Assembly: GCA_002305635.1 (NCBI GenBank)
Contig: DBPR01000013.1
Location: 1-27,351, forward strand
Direction: 5' to 3'
DNA from: Anaerolineaceae bacterium UBA1415
GTDB taxonomy: Bacteria > Chloroflexota > Anaerolineae > Anaerolineales > Anaerolineaceae
Length of the DNA stretch: 27,351 nucleotides
Shown: one piece after another, positions 7,423 to 14,935 of the stretch
Layout of the letters: every line of letters begins with the position of its first letter
How positions within the stretch are numbered: the first letter of the stretch is position 1
The notes under the pieces: model-generated
The model's input: the letters and a program-made list of their open reading frames with translations, nothing else
The model's database searches: none
Told to the model about the DNA's origin: nothing
Position numbers and translations under genes: made by a program

Positions 7423-8067
7423 CTAATGCGATTCGTTCTGGAAACGCAGGCCGTGGCCGCGCACAGTCACAATATAGTCGTAATCGGGATCAAGCTGGTT
7501 CAGGCGTTCGCGCAGGCGCCGCACCAGCGCGTCAAAAGCCTGCTCGCTCACCCAGCGTTCTTCTTCACCCCAAACCGCCGTGATCAGTTCCTCACGGGAG
7601 ACAACTTCCCCAGGTCGCGCGTACAAATAAGCCAAAAGCGAGAATTGCTGGTTGGATAAAGGCGGATCCAACTCCACACCCCTGACCCAAACGCGCCGCG
7701 CGGCTTCGTCCAGCCTAAGCATGAACAGTTGGCCGACTTCCTCCGGCAGGTCGGAAAGGGGCAAAGTGGCATCCGAACTCAAAAACAAAAAGGTTTGGGT
7801 GATCGCGATGGTAATTTCATCCGCTTCGATCAGCTTCATCGGAGAGTTGACCGCCTGATTGTTCAGGAATGTGCCGTTCTTGCTGCCCAGGTCTTCCAGC
7901 AGCACGCCATTGCCGCTCAAACTGATGCGGGCATGCTGGCGCGAAACCTGGCGGTCAGGGATCACGATGTCACAGCCGACATCGCGCCCGATCGTCAAGT
8001 CGCGGTCGATGACCCATTGCTGCCCATTCAGGGGCCCATTGTTTGCGATCAGAACTGCGTTTTCCAT
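7423..8067 (-). CDS. FHA domain - winged-helix transcriptional regulator
   Basis: A 214-residue cytoplasmic protein with an N-terminal forkhead-associated domain (phosphothreonine reader) and a C-terminal OmpR/PhoB-type winged helix. FHA residues are 'IGR' at 26-28, 'SRQH' at 42-45 and 'SKNGT' at 62-66. The DNA-binding part is about 125-210, with 'LSNQQFSLLAYLYARPGEVVSREELI' and 'VRRLRERL', ending in 'VTVRGHGLRF'. The ATG at 8067 is chosen over one at 8145, because the extra 26 residues cover the promoter and are hydrophobic without similarity to FHA. It is divergent from the Ser/Thr kinase at 8160, which probably phosphorylates it or a partner (inference). The domain order is opposite to mycobacterial EmbR. 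Confidence 0.9.
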   Translation of the reverse strand: MENAVLIANNGPLNGQQWVIDRDLTIGRDVGCDIVIPDRQVSRQHARISLSGNGVLLEDLGSKNGTFLNNQAVNSPMKLIEADEITIAITQTFLFLSSDATLPLSDLPEEVGQLFMLRLDEAARRVWVRGVELDPPLSNQQFSLLAYLYARPGEVVSREELITAVWGEEERWVSEQAFDALVRRLRERLNQLDPDYDYIVTVRGHGLRFQNESH

Positions 8068-8086
8068 ATTTTCGCTCTGATTTAAG

Positions 8087-8094
8087 ATTATAAT
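8087..8094. promoter_or_regulatory. Shared palindromic -10 region of the divergent regulator/kinase pair
   Basis: ATTATAAT reads as TATAAT on both strands (minus 8092-8087, plus 8089-8094), inside the palindrome GATTATAATC. On the minus side it is 19 nt from the regulator ATG. On the plus side it is 65 nt from the kinase ATG. No good -35 was seen on either side, so an activator may be needed. Confidence 0.45.
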
Positions 8095-8159
8095 CCATGC
8101 AAACCAGATGACCATACCAAAAAGGTCTGTCTGGTTGAATTGCAAAGGATTTATCGAGG

Positions 8160-9155
8160 ATGAAGATTACTCCCAGCGAAGGGACTGTTCTACACGAGCG
8201 TTACCAGATCAAACAAATCATCGGCCAGGGGGGCTTTGGCTCCATTTATCTGGCGGAAGATTTGCGCCTTGAGGGCCGCCTCTGCGCCATTAAGCAAGTT
8301 CGCTATGATGCCAGCTTTCCTGAGGATGTTTTACAGGAATCGCGGGAGCAATTTATGCGGGAGGCAACGGTACTGGCCCGCCTTGATCACCCCAACCTCC
8401 CCAAAGTTTCCGACTTTTTCTCCATCGACGAAGATGATTTCCTCGTCATGGATTACGTACCGGGGGATGACCTGCGCGCGGCGATCGCCAAAGCCGAGAG
8501 CGCCAATCGTTTTCTGACCGAAGAAGAGGTGCTCAACTGGGCGATCCAGATCGGCGACGCGCTCAGTTACCTGCACAATCAGACCCCCTGCATTCTGCAC
8601 CGCGATATCAAACCCTCCAACCTCAAAGTCACGCCCAGCGGTCTGATCAAGTTGGTTGACTTTGGCCTGGTGAAGTTGCTGGCTCCCGGCGAAGTGACCA
8701 TTACCATCATGCAGGGCCAGGGCACCGCCCTTTATACGCCCCTGGAACAATACGGCGGCGATCCCAGCCATACCGATGCCCGTTCCGATATCTACGCTTT
8801 TGGCTGCACGCTCTACCATCTGCTCACAAACAAAGCTCCCCTGAACGTGCGCGACCGCTTCCTCAACCCCGAAAGCCTGCCCACCCCTCGTTCCATCAAT
8901 CCAGCCATCAGCCCTCGGGTTGAACAGGCGATTCTTTGGGCAATGCAGCTGCACCCCGATGAGCGCCCCCGCGACGTGACCACCTTCATCAAAGCCCTCA
9001 CCGGTGAATCCACCGGCAACCTGCGTCGTTTTGGAAGCAGCTATGCTTATTCTGCCTTTCCTGTGAGATTAGGGGAATCCGAGCTGCGGCTCGGCCTGAT
9101 CGCCGGTGGCCTGGCATTCCTGAGCCTGTTAATGACCTTGCTGCATAATTTATAA
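8160..9155 (+). CDS. Ser/Thr protein kinase with C-terminal membrane tail
   Basis: A 331-residue Hanks-type kinase. Visible are the glycine loop GQGGFGSIY (22-30), the ATP-binding lysine in 'CAIKQV' (Lys45), 'HRDIKPSN' (147-154), 'DFG' (167-169), an activation segment with several Thr ('EVTITIMQGQGTALYTPLEQ') and 'SDIYAFGCTLYHLLT' (209-223). All core catalytic residues are present, so it should be active. A single hydrophobic helix (about 311-329) ends the protein with no sensor domain beyond it, so it is tail-anchored with the kinase in the cytoplasm. RBS: AAAGGA at 8144-8149. The divergent FHA regulator is the likely signalling partner. Confidence 0.93.
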   Translation: MKITPSEGTVLHERYQIKQIIGQGGFGSIYLAEDLRLEGRLCAIKQVRYDASFPEDVLQESREQFMREATVLARLDHPNLPKVSDFFSIDEDDFLVMDYVPGDDLRAAIAKAESANRFLTEEEVLNWAIQIGDALSYLHNQTPCILHRDIKPSNLKVTPSGLIKLVDFGLVKLLAPGEVTITIMQGQGTALYTPLEQYGGDPSHTDARSDIYAFGCTLYHLLTNKAPLNVRDRFLNPESLPTPRSINPAISPRVEQAILWAMQLHPDERPRDVTTFIKALTGESTGNLRRFGSSYAYSAFPVRLGESELRLGLIAGGLAFLSLLMTLLHNL

Positions 9156-9188
9156 AAGTGCTGATGTCGTTGACCAGAACCTGATGAT

Positions 9189-9236
9189 GTCTGATTGAGA
9201 AAGAGGTCGAATTTTTGACCTCTTTCTCAATCAGAC
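9189..9236. terminator. 20-bp perfect inverted repeat between convergent genes
   Basis: The arms 9189-9208 and 9217-9236 are perfectly complementary (core GATTGAGAAAGAGGTC), with an 8-nt loop GAATTTTT. It lies 33 bp after the kinase stop and 58 bp from the stop of the convergent minus-strand gene at 9295. It probably terminates both, although neither side has a T-tract. Confidence 0.6.
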
Positions 9237-9294
9237 CTACACTGATTAGGTCTCTCGACCATGCAATGTATTCTAATTTAATCCCAATAATTCT

Positions 9295-12093
9295 CTACAG
9301 CCGTTTGATCGTATCGTGCGTGTTTTTACTCTGCAGATAGACCCACCATGCCAGGGCGAAAGCCCATCCGAACAACATTCCGATCACTGTCATCTGCACG
9401 ACAAACCAGCTCGCGCTTTGTTTCACCAAAGCCATGATCGGTTTGATCCCCAAAGTAAGCAAAAGGTAAGAGGACAAGCCACCAATAATGGTAAATGAGG
9501 CTGAGCGCATCGCCCAGCGCGTTCCGCCCCACCATTTATAACCAACCACCCAGGCGAGCAATCCACCTATGACCACGATCAAGACCGATAACAACCAATC
9601 CGTTAGTTTTGGATATCCGCTTTCGTTTGCCTGAGGTTCAGGTGTCGGAGTCGCTTGAGGGGTTTGGGTCGGCGTTGGAACCAGGGTTGCTGTCGGGGTT
9701 GGCATCGGTGTTGACGTGGGCAAAATGACCTGCGCCAACCCACCCTGAGTGTTCAGGACAAGCGTGCCCGAAGTTCGGGCTGGTTCGCTGATGGCGGAAA
9801 CCTCAAAGATGCCATCCCTCTCAATGCGATAATCGATGGTTGCCAGACCATTTTGAGTTGTGGCTTCCGGCTGTGAAACGATCAGGTTCTCCGAAGCAAG
9901 CCTCACCGTAAAGCGCACCACCGTACCATCCGGTACACGATTGCCATGTTGATCAACAATTGGCCCCGCCTGAATGCGCACGTTTTCACCCATCACGAAA
10001 AGCGGCACCGGGGTCTCAGCCACGGCCGTTTCCAGGGCTTGGGTTGGCAAAGCCATATTGGACGTAAGTAAATTAACCTGAATGATCTGATTGGGTTCAG
10101 GCGCGGTAACCGAGCGGATTTGATAATCAATCGCGCTTAAAGAAACCGGCAAAAAGCCGTTCGCGCCCATTTCCCGCATCATTAGACGAGCCGCGATGTC
10201 AAAAGCGCTTTGACTTTTGTTGTACATGGCGTAGTAAGCCGTGATATTTGCCAGATCGGTTGAATCGAGATAATAGGGTTCACTGTAACTGAAAACGATC
10301 ACTTTTTTATCGCGTAAAAGGTCGAGACGCTCCGATAAGATTCGTTTCAAAGCGCTTGTTTCTGGTTTGGATGGGTCTTCGTTTAAGATGTTAAAAACGA
10401 CCCATTGCGATCGGCGCAGATTATCCGCCAGATAAGGATCAGACGGATCTGACCTTTGGTCAAGGATCTCCGTCAACTGCAAGAAAGAATAAGAATGGAT
10501 CCTGTCGGCATTGAGCTGATTGGTTCCCAGACCACCATAATAGCGAATCAAGGTGTTTTCAAAATCCATATTTCCAAATTCGCTTATCTGAGGGCAGTTG
10601 GAGCACTGCTGCGCGCTGCGGGTATCGGTAAATACCGTAATGAACTCCTGTAAGGCAGGGGGTTGCGGTAAAACGGTATTTAGATACTCCACCGAAGGCG
10701 AGATTAGGCTGGCAGCCTCACGGTTGACCGTTAAGGGGATCGTGTTGGCAGCACCAACCTGACTCAACCCACTTTCGTCCGTCAAAACCTCATCCAGCTC
10801 AAACTTTGAATACAATTTCAGCTTGGCGGTCAAAATTCGGGCGACCGACTCGTCCACTCTTTGAGCAAACAGGGCATCTTCCTGATATTTTTGGGTGAAA
10901 AAGGTCGCGATCCTTCGAATGGTCGCGCTGGGGTCCTCGTCAGAACGGGACTTAAAATCATCCAGATAAAGAATATCATTGCCCGCCAAAAAAGCCGTGC
11001 GGGCGACACTCAGGGGGTCAAACTCGCTGTCATTGGAAGCGAAAAACTGTTTTACCGCCGTGCTGCCCAAACTATCGCTGATGGTCAACCCACCGGCTTG
11101 CCTCCAGCTGGCCAATGGCTCCGGTGAGAGCAATTGTTCGAGTGCGGTTTTGTCAAAATTTACCGGTTTGGTCGTCGCGCGGATGTTGCCCTGCAGACCT
11201 TGAAATCGCACCGCAGAGATCATCAGTCCATCCACCTGACGCTGCGGGTCAGCATCACCTGTCAGGCTGAAATAAGGTGCCAGCTCGATCTGCTCCAGCT
11301 GATCCAAAGTTTTCTGGATGGTCGAAACCTCATCATAAGGAGGTCGGTCAACGCTGCCCAAACCTGGGAAATGCTGCGCGATCACACTGATCCGGTTTTG
11401 GCTGCCCTGATGAATGCCCTGCACGTAAGCTTTGCCCAGTTCACCAACCCAATAAGGGTCACCGCCAAAGCTTTGCGTGTTGGCAAACGAAGCCGCCACC
11501 AGATCTTTGCTATCCACAACGTCCAGAGCCGGCCCAAGAAAGAAGTTAACGCCAAGGGCGGAAAGCTCCTGCCCGATGACCGCGCCCACCTCGCGGGCCA
11601 GATCGTCCGACCAGGTCGCCCCGATCGACATCGGTGATGGATACTGCGTCAGCCCGCCAAGCAGTTGAGCCGTCCGGTTATCACCCCGCACAAGGCTCAT
11701 GCCCACATAAAGGGGCACATATCTGCCTGGTTGGTTTGGATTTACAGGGGCATCACCCTGTCTGGCGTTCCAGTTTGCTTGCTGCAATTGCTGGATCAGG
11801 TTCCAGGCAGCCGCTACGCTGTCCTCGTCCACAAAATTATCCCGTTCCGCGCTTAGAACCACGCCCCCGATGTGATAATTGGTGATCAGATCATAGATGT
11901 CACTGCCTTCGGTGGCGCTTGCGCCCTCAAAGGGGATCAGAAACAATTGTCCGACGCGCTCAGCCGGGCTCATCGAACGCAAAATCTGTTCAACATCGGT
12001 TTCAACCGGGGTTTGGCTTGCCCCCGAAGCAGAAGGCAAGGCACTCAGCAGCAAGCTGAGTGTTAGCAGAATTGCCAGGAGGCGTTTTTTCAT
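9295..12093 (-). CDS. Exported GH3-like (NagZ/beta-hexosaminidase-type) protein with C-terminal membrane anchor
   Basis: A 932-residue protein. The signal peptide is about residues 1-25 (KKRLLAILLTLSLLLSALPSASGA). A glycoside-hydrolase family 3 N-domain follows: 'MSPAERVGQLFLIPF', 'SIGATWSDDLAREVGAVIGQEL', 'GVNFFLGPALDV', 'QHFPGLG' (240-246) and 'GLTISDSLG' with putative nucleophile Asp340. The family motif KHFPGHG and the downstream D-S-H dyad of NagZ-type enzymes read QHFPGLGSVDRPPYDE, so the usual acid/base His is absent. A second domain with an Ig-like segment, a TP-rich linker and three C-terminal hydrophobic helices follow. The ATG at 12093 overlaps the upstream stop (ATGA); an ATG at 12156 lies within the upstream gene. 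Activity is uncertain; it may bind rather than hydrolyse glycans. Confidence 0.85.
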   Translation of the reverse strand: MKKRLLAILLTLSLLLSALPSASGASQTPVETDVEQILRSMSPAERVGQLFLIPFEGASATEGSDIYDLITNYHIGGVVLSAERDNFVDEDSVAAAWNLIQQLQQANWNARQGDAPVNPNQPGRYVPLYVGMSLVRGDNRTAQLLGGLTQYPSPMSIGATWSDDLAREVGAVIGQELSALGVNFFLGPALDVVDSKDLVAASFANTQSFGGDPYWVGELGKAYVQGIHQGSQNRISVIAQHFPGLGSVDRPPYDEVSTIQKTLDQLEQIELAPYFSLTGDADPQRQVDGLMISAVRFQGLQGNIRATTKPVNFDKTALEQLLSPEPLASWRQAGGLTISDSLGSTAVKQFFASNDSEFDPLSVARTAFLAGNDILYLDDFKSRSDEDPSATIRRIATFFTQKYQEDALFAQRVDESVARILTAKLKLYSKFELDEVLTDESGLSQVGAANTIPLTVNREAASLISPSVEYLNTVLPQPPALQEFITVFTDTRSAQQCSNCPQISEFGNMDFENTLIRYYGGLGTNQLNADRIHSYSFLQLTEILDQRSDPSDPYLADNLRRSQWVVFNILNEDPSKPETSALKRILSERLDLLRDKKVIVFSYSEPYYLDSTDLANITAYYAMYNKSQSAFDIAARLMMREMGANGFLPVSLSAIDYQIRSVTAPEPNQIIQVNLLTSNMALPTQALETAVAETPVPLFVMGENVRIQAGPIVDQHGNRVPDGTVVRFTVRLASENLIVSQPEATTQNGLATIDYRIERDGIFEVSAISEPARTSGTLVLNTQGGLAQVILPTSTPMPTPTATLVPTPTQTPQATPTPEPQANESGYPKLTDWLLSVLIVVIGGLLAWVVGYKWWGGTRWAMRSASFTIIGGLSSYLLLTLGIKPIMALVKQSASWFVVQMTVIGMLFGWAFALAWWVYLQSKNTHDTIKRL

Positions 12094-12845
12094 CCAGCCT
12101 CGTAAGTCTGCCGCGCACGTTTGGGATCGTTGCAGATCACCATATCTACCTGGCAATCGCGCATGCGCAGAAGATCTTCCGCCTTATCAACCGTCCAGAC
12201 ATTCACCTCTTTACCCTTCTGATGCATTCGCCTGACCAGGTTGGCTCGGACATCGCCATGATAGGGGTGCAAAGCTGTATAGTCGAACCGCTTGCCCAGA
12301 AAGCCGCGGTAAGGGCTGCCCGCCAGCCCTGGCATCGCCAGCAAACCGCGACGAATGGAGGGGTTCTTTGCTCTGGCCTGAAGCAGGTTTTTGCCACCAA
12401 AAGACGACAAGATCACGTCCTTGCCGAGGTTCATTTTTTCGATCAGGTCAACAACCAACGCGGTCAGGTCATCGTTGGGTGTGGCATAGTTTTTAAGCTC
12501 AACATTGATCAAAAACCTGCCGCCCAGTTCCTCAAACACATCCTCAAGCAGCGGCAGCGGCTCACCAACAAATTGATCGCCAAACTTGCTGCCAGCGTCC
12601 AGTGTTTTCAGGTAATCCCATTTCAATTCAAAGACTTTCCCATGGCCGTTGGTGGTGCGGTTGACGCTCTGGTCGTGATGAACCACCAGCTTTTGGTCCT
12701 GAGAGAGCATGACATCCAGCTCAATGCCATCAGCGCCAAGCTCGTAGGCCAGACGGAAGGCCGCCATTGTGTTTTCGGGCGCCAGAGCCGACGCCCCCCG
12801 ATGGGCAATAATTCGTAGGTGTGGAGGAAATGAGGAATTTGTCAT
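12090..12845 (-). CDS. Glycerophosphodiester phosphodiesterase
   Basis: A 251-residue GDPD-family enzyme hydrolysing glycerophosphodiesters to glycerol-3-phosphate and an alcohol. Visible motifs are 'IAHRGASALAPENT' (13-26, catalytic His and Glu), 'GIELDVMLSQD' (40-50), 'VVHHDQSVNRTTNGHG' (54-69, second His), 'NVELKNY' and a C-terminal 'VNVWTVDKAEDL'. No signal peptide is present, so it is cytoplasmic, as in UgpQ-type enzymes. The ATG follows a TATAAT box by exactly 6 nt, which predicts a leaderless mRNA. The stop overlaps the start of the GH3-like gene by 4 nt, so the two form an operon. Confidence 0.94.
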   Translation of the reverse strand: MTNSSFPPHLRIIAHRGASALAPENTMAAFRLAYELGADGIELDVMLSQDQKLVVHHDQSVNRTTNGHGKVFELKWDYLKTLDAGSKFGDQFVGEPLPLLEDVFEELGGRFLINVELKNYATPNDDLTALVVDLIEKMNLGKDVILSSFGGKNLLQARAKNPSIRRGLLAMPGLAGSPYRGFLGKRFDYTALHPYHGDVRANLVRRMHQKGKEVNVWTVDKAEDLLRMRDCQVDMVICNDPKRARQTYEAG

Positions 12846-12851
12846 GGCAAT

Positions 12852-12860
12852 ATTATAGCA
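12852..12860 (-). promoter_or_regulatory. Extended -10 promoter of the phosphodiesterase gene (leaderless)
   Basis: The minus strand reads TGCTATAAT, an extended -10 with TGn. Its last base (12852) is followed by 6 nt (ATTGCC) and then the ATG at 12845. Transcription would begin at or next to the A of the start codon. There is no ribosome-binding site and no evident -35. Confidence 0.65.
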
Positions 12861-12979
12861 TGGGGGTGTTGGTTAAAAGAAAATTTCAGGTTATCGATAC
12901 ACTCCATCGCGGCCTCCAGTCTATGGTTTATATCCTATGCTATTCAGAGAATCGATCGCTGCTTAATTGTTTTCCATCG

Positions 12980-12988
12980 TGCTATAAT
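12980..12988 (+). promoter_or_regulatory. Extended -10 promoter of the ATP-cone kinase gene
   Basis: TGCTATAAT (12980-12988), the same 9-mer as in the divergent promoter at 12860-12852. The start codon lies at 13021 with GGAGG at 13011-13015, so this gene has a conventional short leader. Confidence 0.6.
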
Positions 12989-13020
12989 TTTCACACAAGC
13001 TTTAAGATATGGAGGTTCGC

Positions 13021-14361
13021 ATGACAACACTCACCCAGGTCATCAAACGAGATGGAAGCATCGTCGCTTTCACCCCCGAACGGATCACCAACGCCATTTA
13101 TCGCGCCGCGGTCGCGGTTGGAGGTCGGGATAAAGAAGCAGCCGAGGAGCTTTCCGCTCAGGTAGTAGCCTTATTGGAGCAAAATCTGCGGGAAGACGAG
13201 ATCCCAAACATTGAAATGATTCAGGATCTGGTTGAAAAAGTGCTGATAGAAAACGGCAGAGCCAAAGTGGCAAAAGCCTACATCCTCTACCGCGAGGAGC
13301 GTGCCCGACAGCGCGCCAAACGCGGCGACAGCGACCGCAGCCCCTCCGGCAACATCCCCTGGCCCAAACTTTGGCAGGTTTTGGATTGGTCTGTTTCGCA
13401 TAACGTCCACACCAGCAAAAGCCTCAATAAACAAATCCGAAAAGGGAACCTGCACGATCTGGCGACCGCATCAGAAGCAGCTTACAGTGAAGACGTTGAA
13501 AACGCCGCCAACCTGATCCTCGATCGTCAGGACGAGGTGCGGGTGGTCTTCATCGTCGGTCCCAGCTCCAGCGGCAAAACCACCACCACAATCAAAGTCG
13601 GGGAACATTTGGCAAAACAAGGCTTCAAATTGATCACACTCAACATTGATCACTATTTCTTCGACCTTGAGATGCATCCAAAGGATGAATTTGGCGATTA
13701 TGATTTTGAGACTCCGCAAGCCCTGAACATGAAGCTGATCAACCAGAACCTGACCGAGCTTTTCCAGGGAAAAGAAGTGCGCATTCCTTTTTATGATTTC
13801 AAAACCGGGAAATCCCATCCCGATCATACCCCCATGCGTTTGAACAAGAACGAGATCGTCCTGATCGACAGCCTGCATGGGCTTTACCCCGAAATGACGG
13901 CTGATATTCCCAATGAGTGGAAGTTCAAGCTCTATATCGAACCCCTGCTGCAGCTGAAGCTCGAAAATGGTAATTATGCCCGTTGGACCGATATCCGCCT
14001 GATGCGCCGCATGTTGCGGGACGCCTCTCACCGGGCTTATGACCCAACCCAAACCTTGCTGCACTGGCATTATGTGCGCTCAAGCGAATTGCGCCACATC
14101 ATCCCCTATCTCAACACCGCTGATACCATCGTCAACAGCGCCATGCCCTACGAATTGCCAATTTACAAGGCAAAACTGGGCGAAAGCTTTGCCCGCTGGG
14201 CGCAGGAATATAAGAACGACCCCTTGCGTCATGACGCCTGGGAGCGCGCTGATCGGGTGAACAGAATGTTCCAGGAGATCGATGCCGTCGAGGATGACAG
14301 CTTTGTCCCTGAAGAATCCGTCATTCGCGAATTCATCGGCGGCGGGATTTATAAGTATTAA
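13021..14361 (+). CDS. ATP-cone domain fused to uridine-kinase/phosphoribulokinase-like P-loop domain
   Basis: A 446-residue two-domain protein. The N-terminal ATP-cone (about 3-95) starts 'VIKRDGSIVAFTPERITNAI' and ends 'GRAKVAKAYILYREER'; it is the nucleotide-sensing regulatory domain known from ribonucleotide reductases and NrdR. After ~80 linking residues a uridine-kinase-like domain has Walker A GPSSSGKT (180-187), 'LNIDHYFFDLEMHPKDEFGDYDFETP' with the typical D-x-Y/F substrate region, and 'EIVLIDSLHGLYP' as Walker B. The start is ATG 13021, with GGAGG 5 nt upstream; the in-frame ATG at 13009 would place that site inside the gene. The substrate is probably a nucleoside or related phosphate acceptor, not determinable here. 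Confidence 0.85.
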   Translation: MTTLTQVIKRDGSIVAFTPERITNAIYRAAVAVGGRDKEAAEELSAQVVALLEQNLREDEIPNIEMIQDLVEKVLIENGRAKVAKAYILYREERARQRAKRGDSDRSPSGNIPWPKLWQVLDWSVSHNVHTSKSLNKQIRKGNLHDLATASEAAYSEDVENAANLILDRQDEVRVVFIVGPSSSGKTTTTIKVGEHLAKQGFKLITLNIDHYFFDLEMHPKDEFGDYDFETPQALNMKLINQNLTELFQGKEVRIPFYDFKTGKSHPDHTPMRLNKNEIVLIDSLHGLYPEMTADIPNEWKFKLYIEPLLQLKLENGNYARWTDIRLMRRMLRDASHRAYDPTQTLLHWHYVRSSELRHIIPYLNTADTIVNSAMPYELPIYKAKLGESFARWAQEYKNDPLRHDAWERADRVNRMFQEIDAVEDDSFVPEESVIREFIGGGIYKY

Positions 14362-14430
14362 AGTGATCCTGACAGGTCGGATCGTCCCGAGAGGAGACGT
14401 TCCACACCTCATCTGACCTTATCGGAATAA

Positions 14431-14459
14431 AAAATCACCCCTTACGCAGGGGTGATTTT
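14431..14459. terminator. Bidirectional intrinsic terminator
   Basis: AAAATCACCCC (14431-14441) and GGGGTGATTTT (14449-14459), an 11-bp perfect stem with a 7-nt loop and T-runs on both strands. It ends the ATP-cone kinase gene and the convergent lipoprotein operon. Confidence 0.9.
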
Positions 14460-14460
14460 A

Positions 14461-14925
14461 TTAATAACAAGGTTGGGAAAACTCTTCCACCCCCGGTGGG
14501 ATCGTGTCCACCGAATAAAACCAGCCGCAGGCGTCATAGCAGGTCGCGCCAACATAGCAATTATTGCTTTCATCCTTCCGATACTCAAACTCGCAGCTGA
14601 GATTTTGGCCTTCCTGTGGGCAGCTATAATCCCGCCAGGTGACGTCCCCCGGGCCAAATCTCGCGCGCGGCCAGATCAGGCGCGCGGTCAACTCCAGTGT
14701 TGGTGTGACCGTCTCGGTCGGGGTGACAGTTGGTGTGGGCGTCTCCGTCTCTGTCGGCGTCAGGGTGGGCGTTTCGGTCAGGGTCGGGCTGGGTGTATAA
14801 GTCATCGTGTTGGTTGGCAAAGGGGTTTGGGTGGGAGTGCTGGTTGGCTCAGGTTTCCCCAATCCACAGCCATTCATCGCCAAAACGCCCAATAACAATA
14901 TTAATATGCGAATATGTCTTTTCAT
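14461..14925 (-). CDS. TP-linker Cys-rich lipoprotein D (short type)
   Basis: 154 residues of no recognised family. The N-terminal lipoprotein-type signal ends 'LAMNGC' (Cys20; the lipobox is suboptimal). A Thr/Pro/Glu linker covers about 25-80, then a C-terminal domain with 'LIWPRARFGPGDVTW' and six cysteines: C-x8-C-x2-EYR, 'NCYVGATCYDACGWFYS' and the terminal 'PCY'. It is the last of four tandem paralogues and most similar to the one at 14936 (shared IWPRA-x-F motif). The ATG at 14925 is chosen; an adjacent ATG at 14928 is possible. The 10-nt gap to the upstream stop indicates one operon. It is probably anchored on the outer face of the membrane; function unknown. Confidence 0.82.
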   Translation of the reverse strand: MKRHIRILILLLGVLAMNGCGLGKPEPTSTPTQTPLPTNTMTYTPSPTLTETPTLTPTETETPTPTVTPTETVTPTLELTARLIWPRARFGPGDVTWRDYSCPQEGQNLSCEFEYRKDESNNCYVGATCYDACGWFYSVDTIPPGVEEFSQPCY

Positions 14926-14935
14926 CATTTTCCAC

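Noticed and set aside
12821..13024. Plus-strand frame of 67 residues between the phosphodiesterase and ATP-cone genes
   Set aside because: It overlaps both divergent promoters and shows no protein-like composition or ribosome-binding site.
14374..14419. 9-bp inverted repeat (AGGTCGGAT / ATCTGACCT) after the ATP-cone gene
   Set aside because: The loop is 28 nt long and one pair is a wobble; the strong terminator directly following explains the region.
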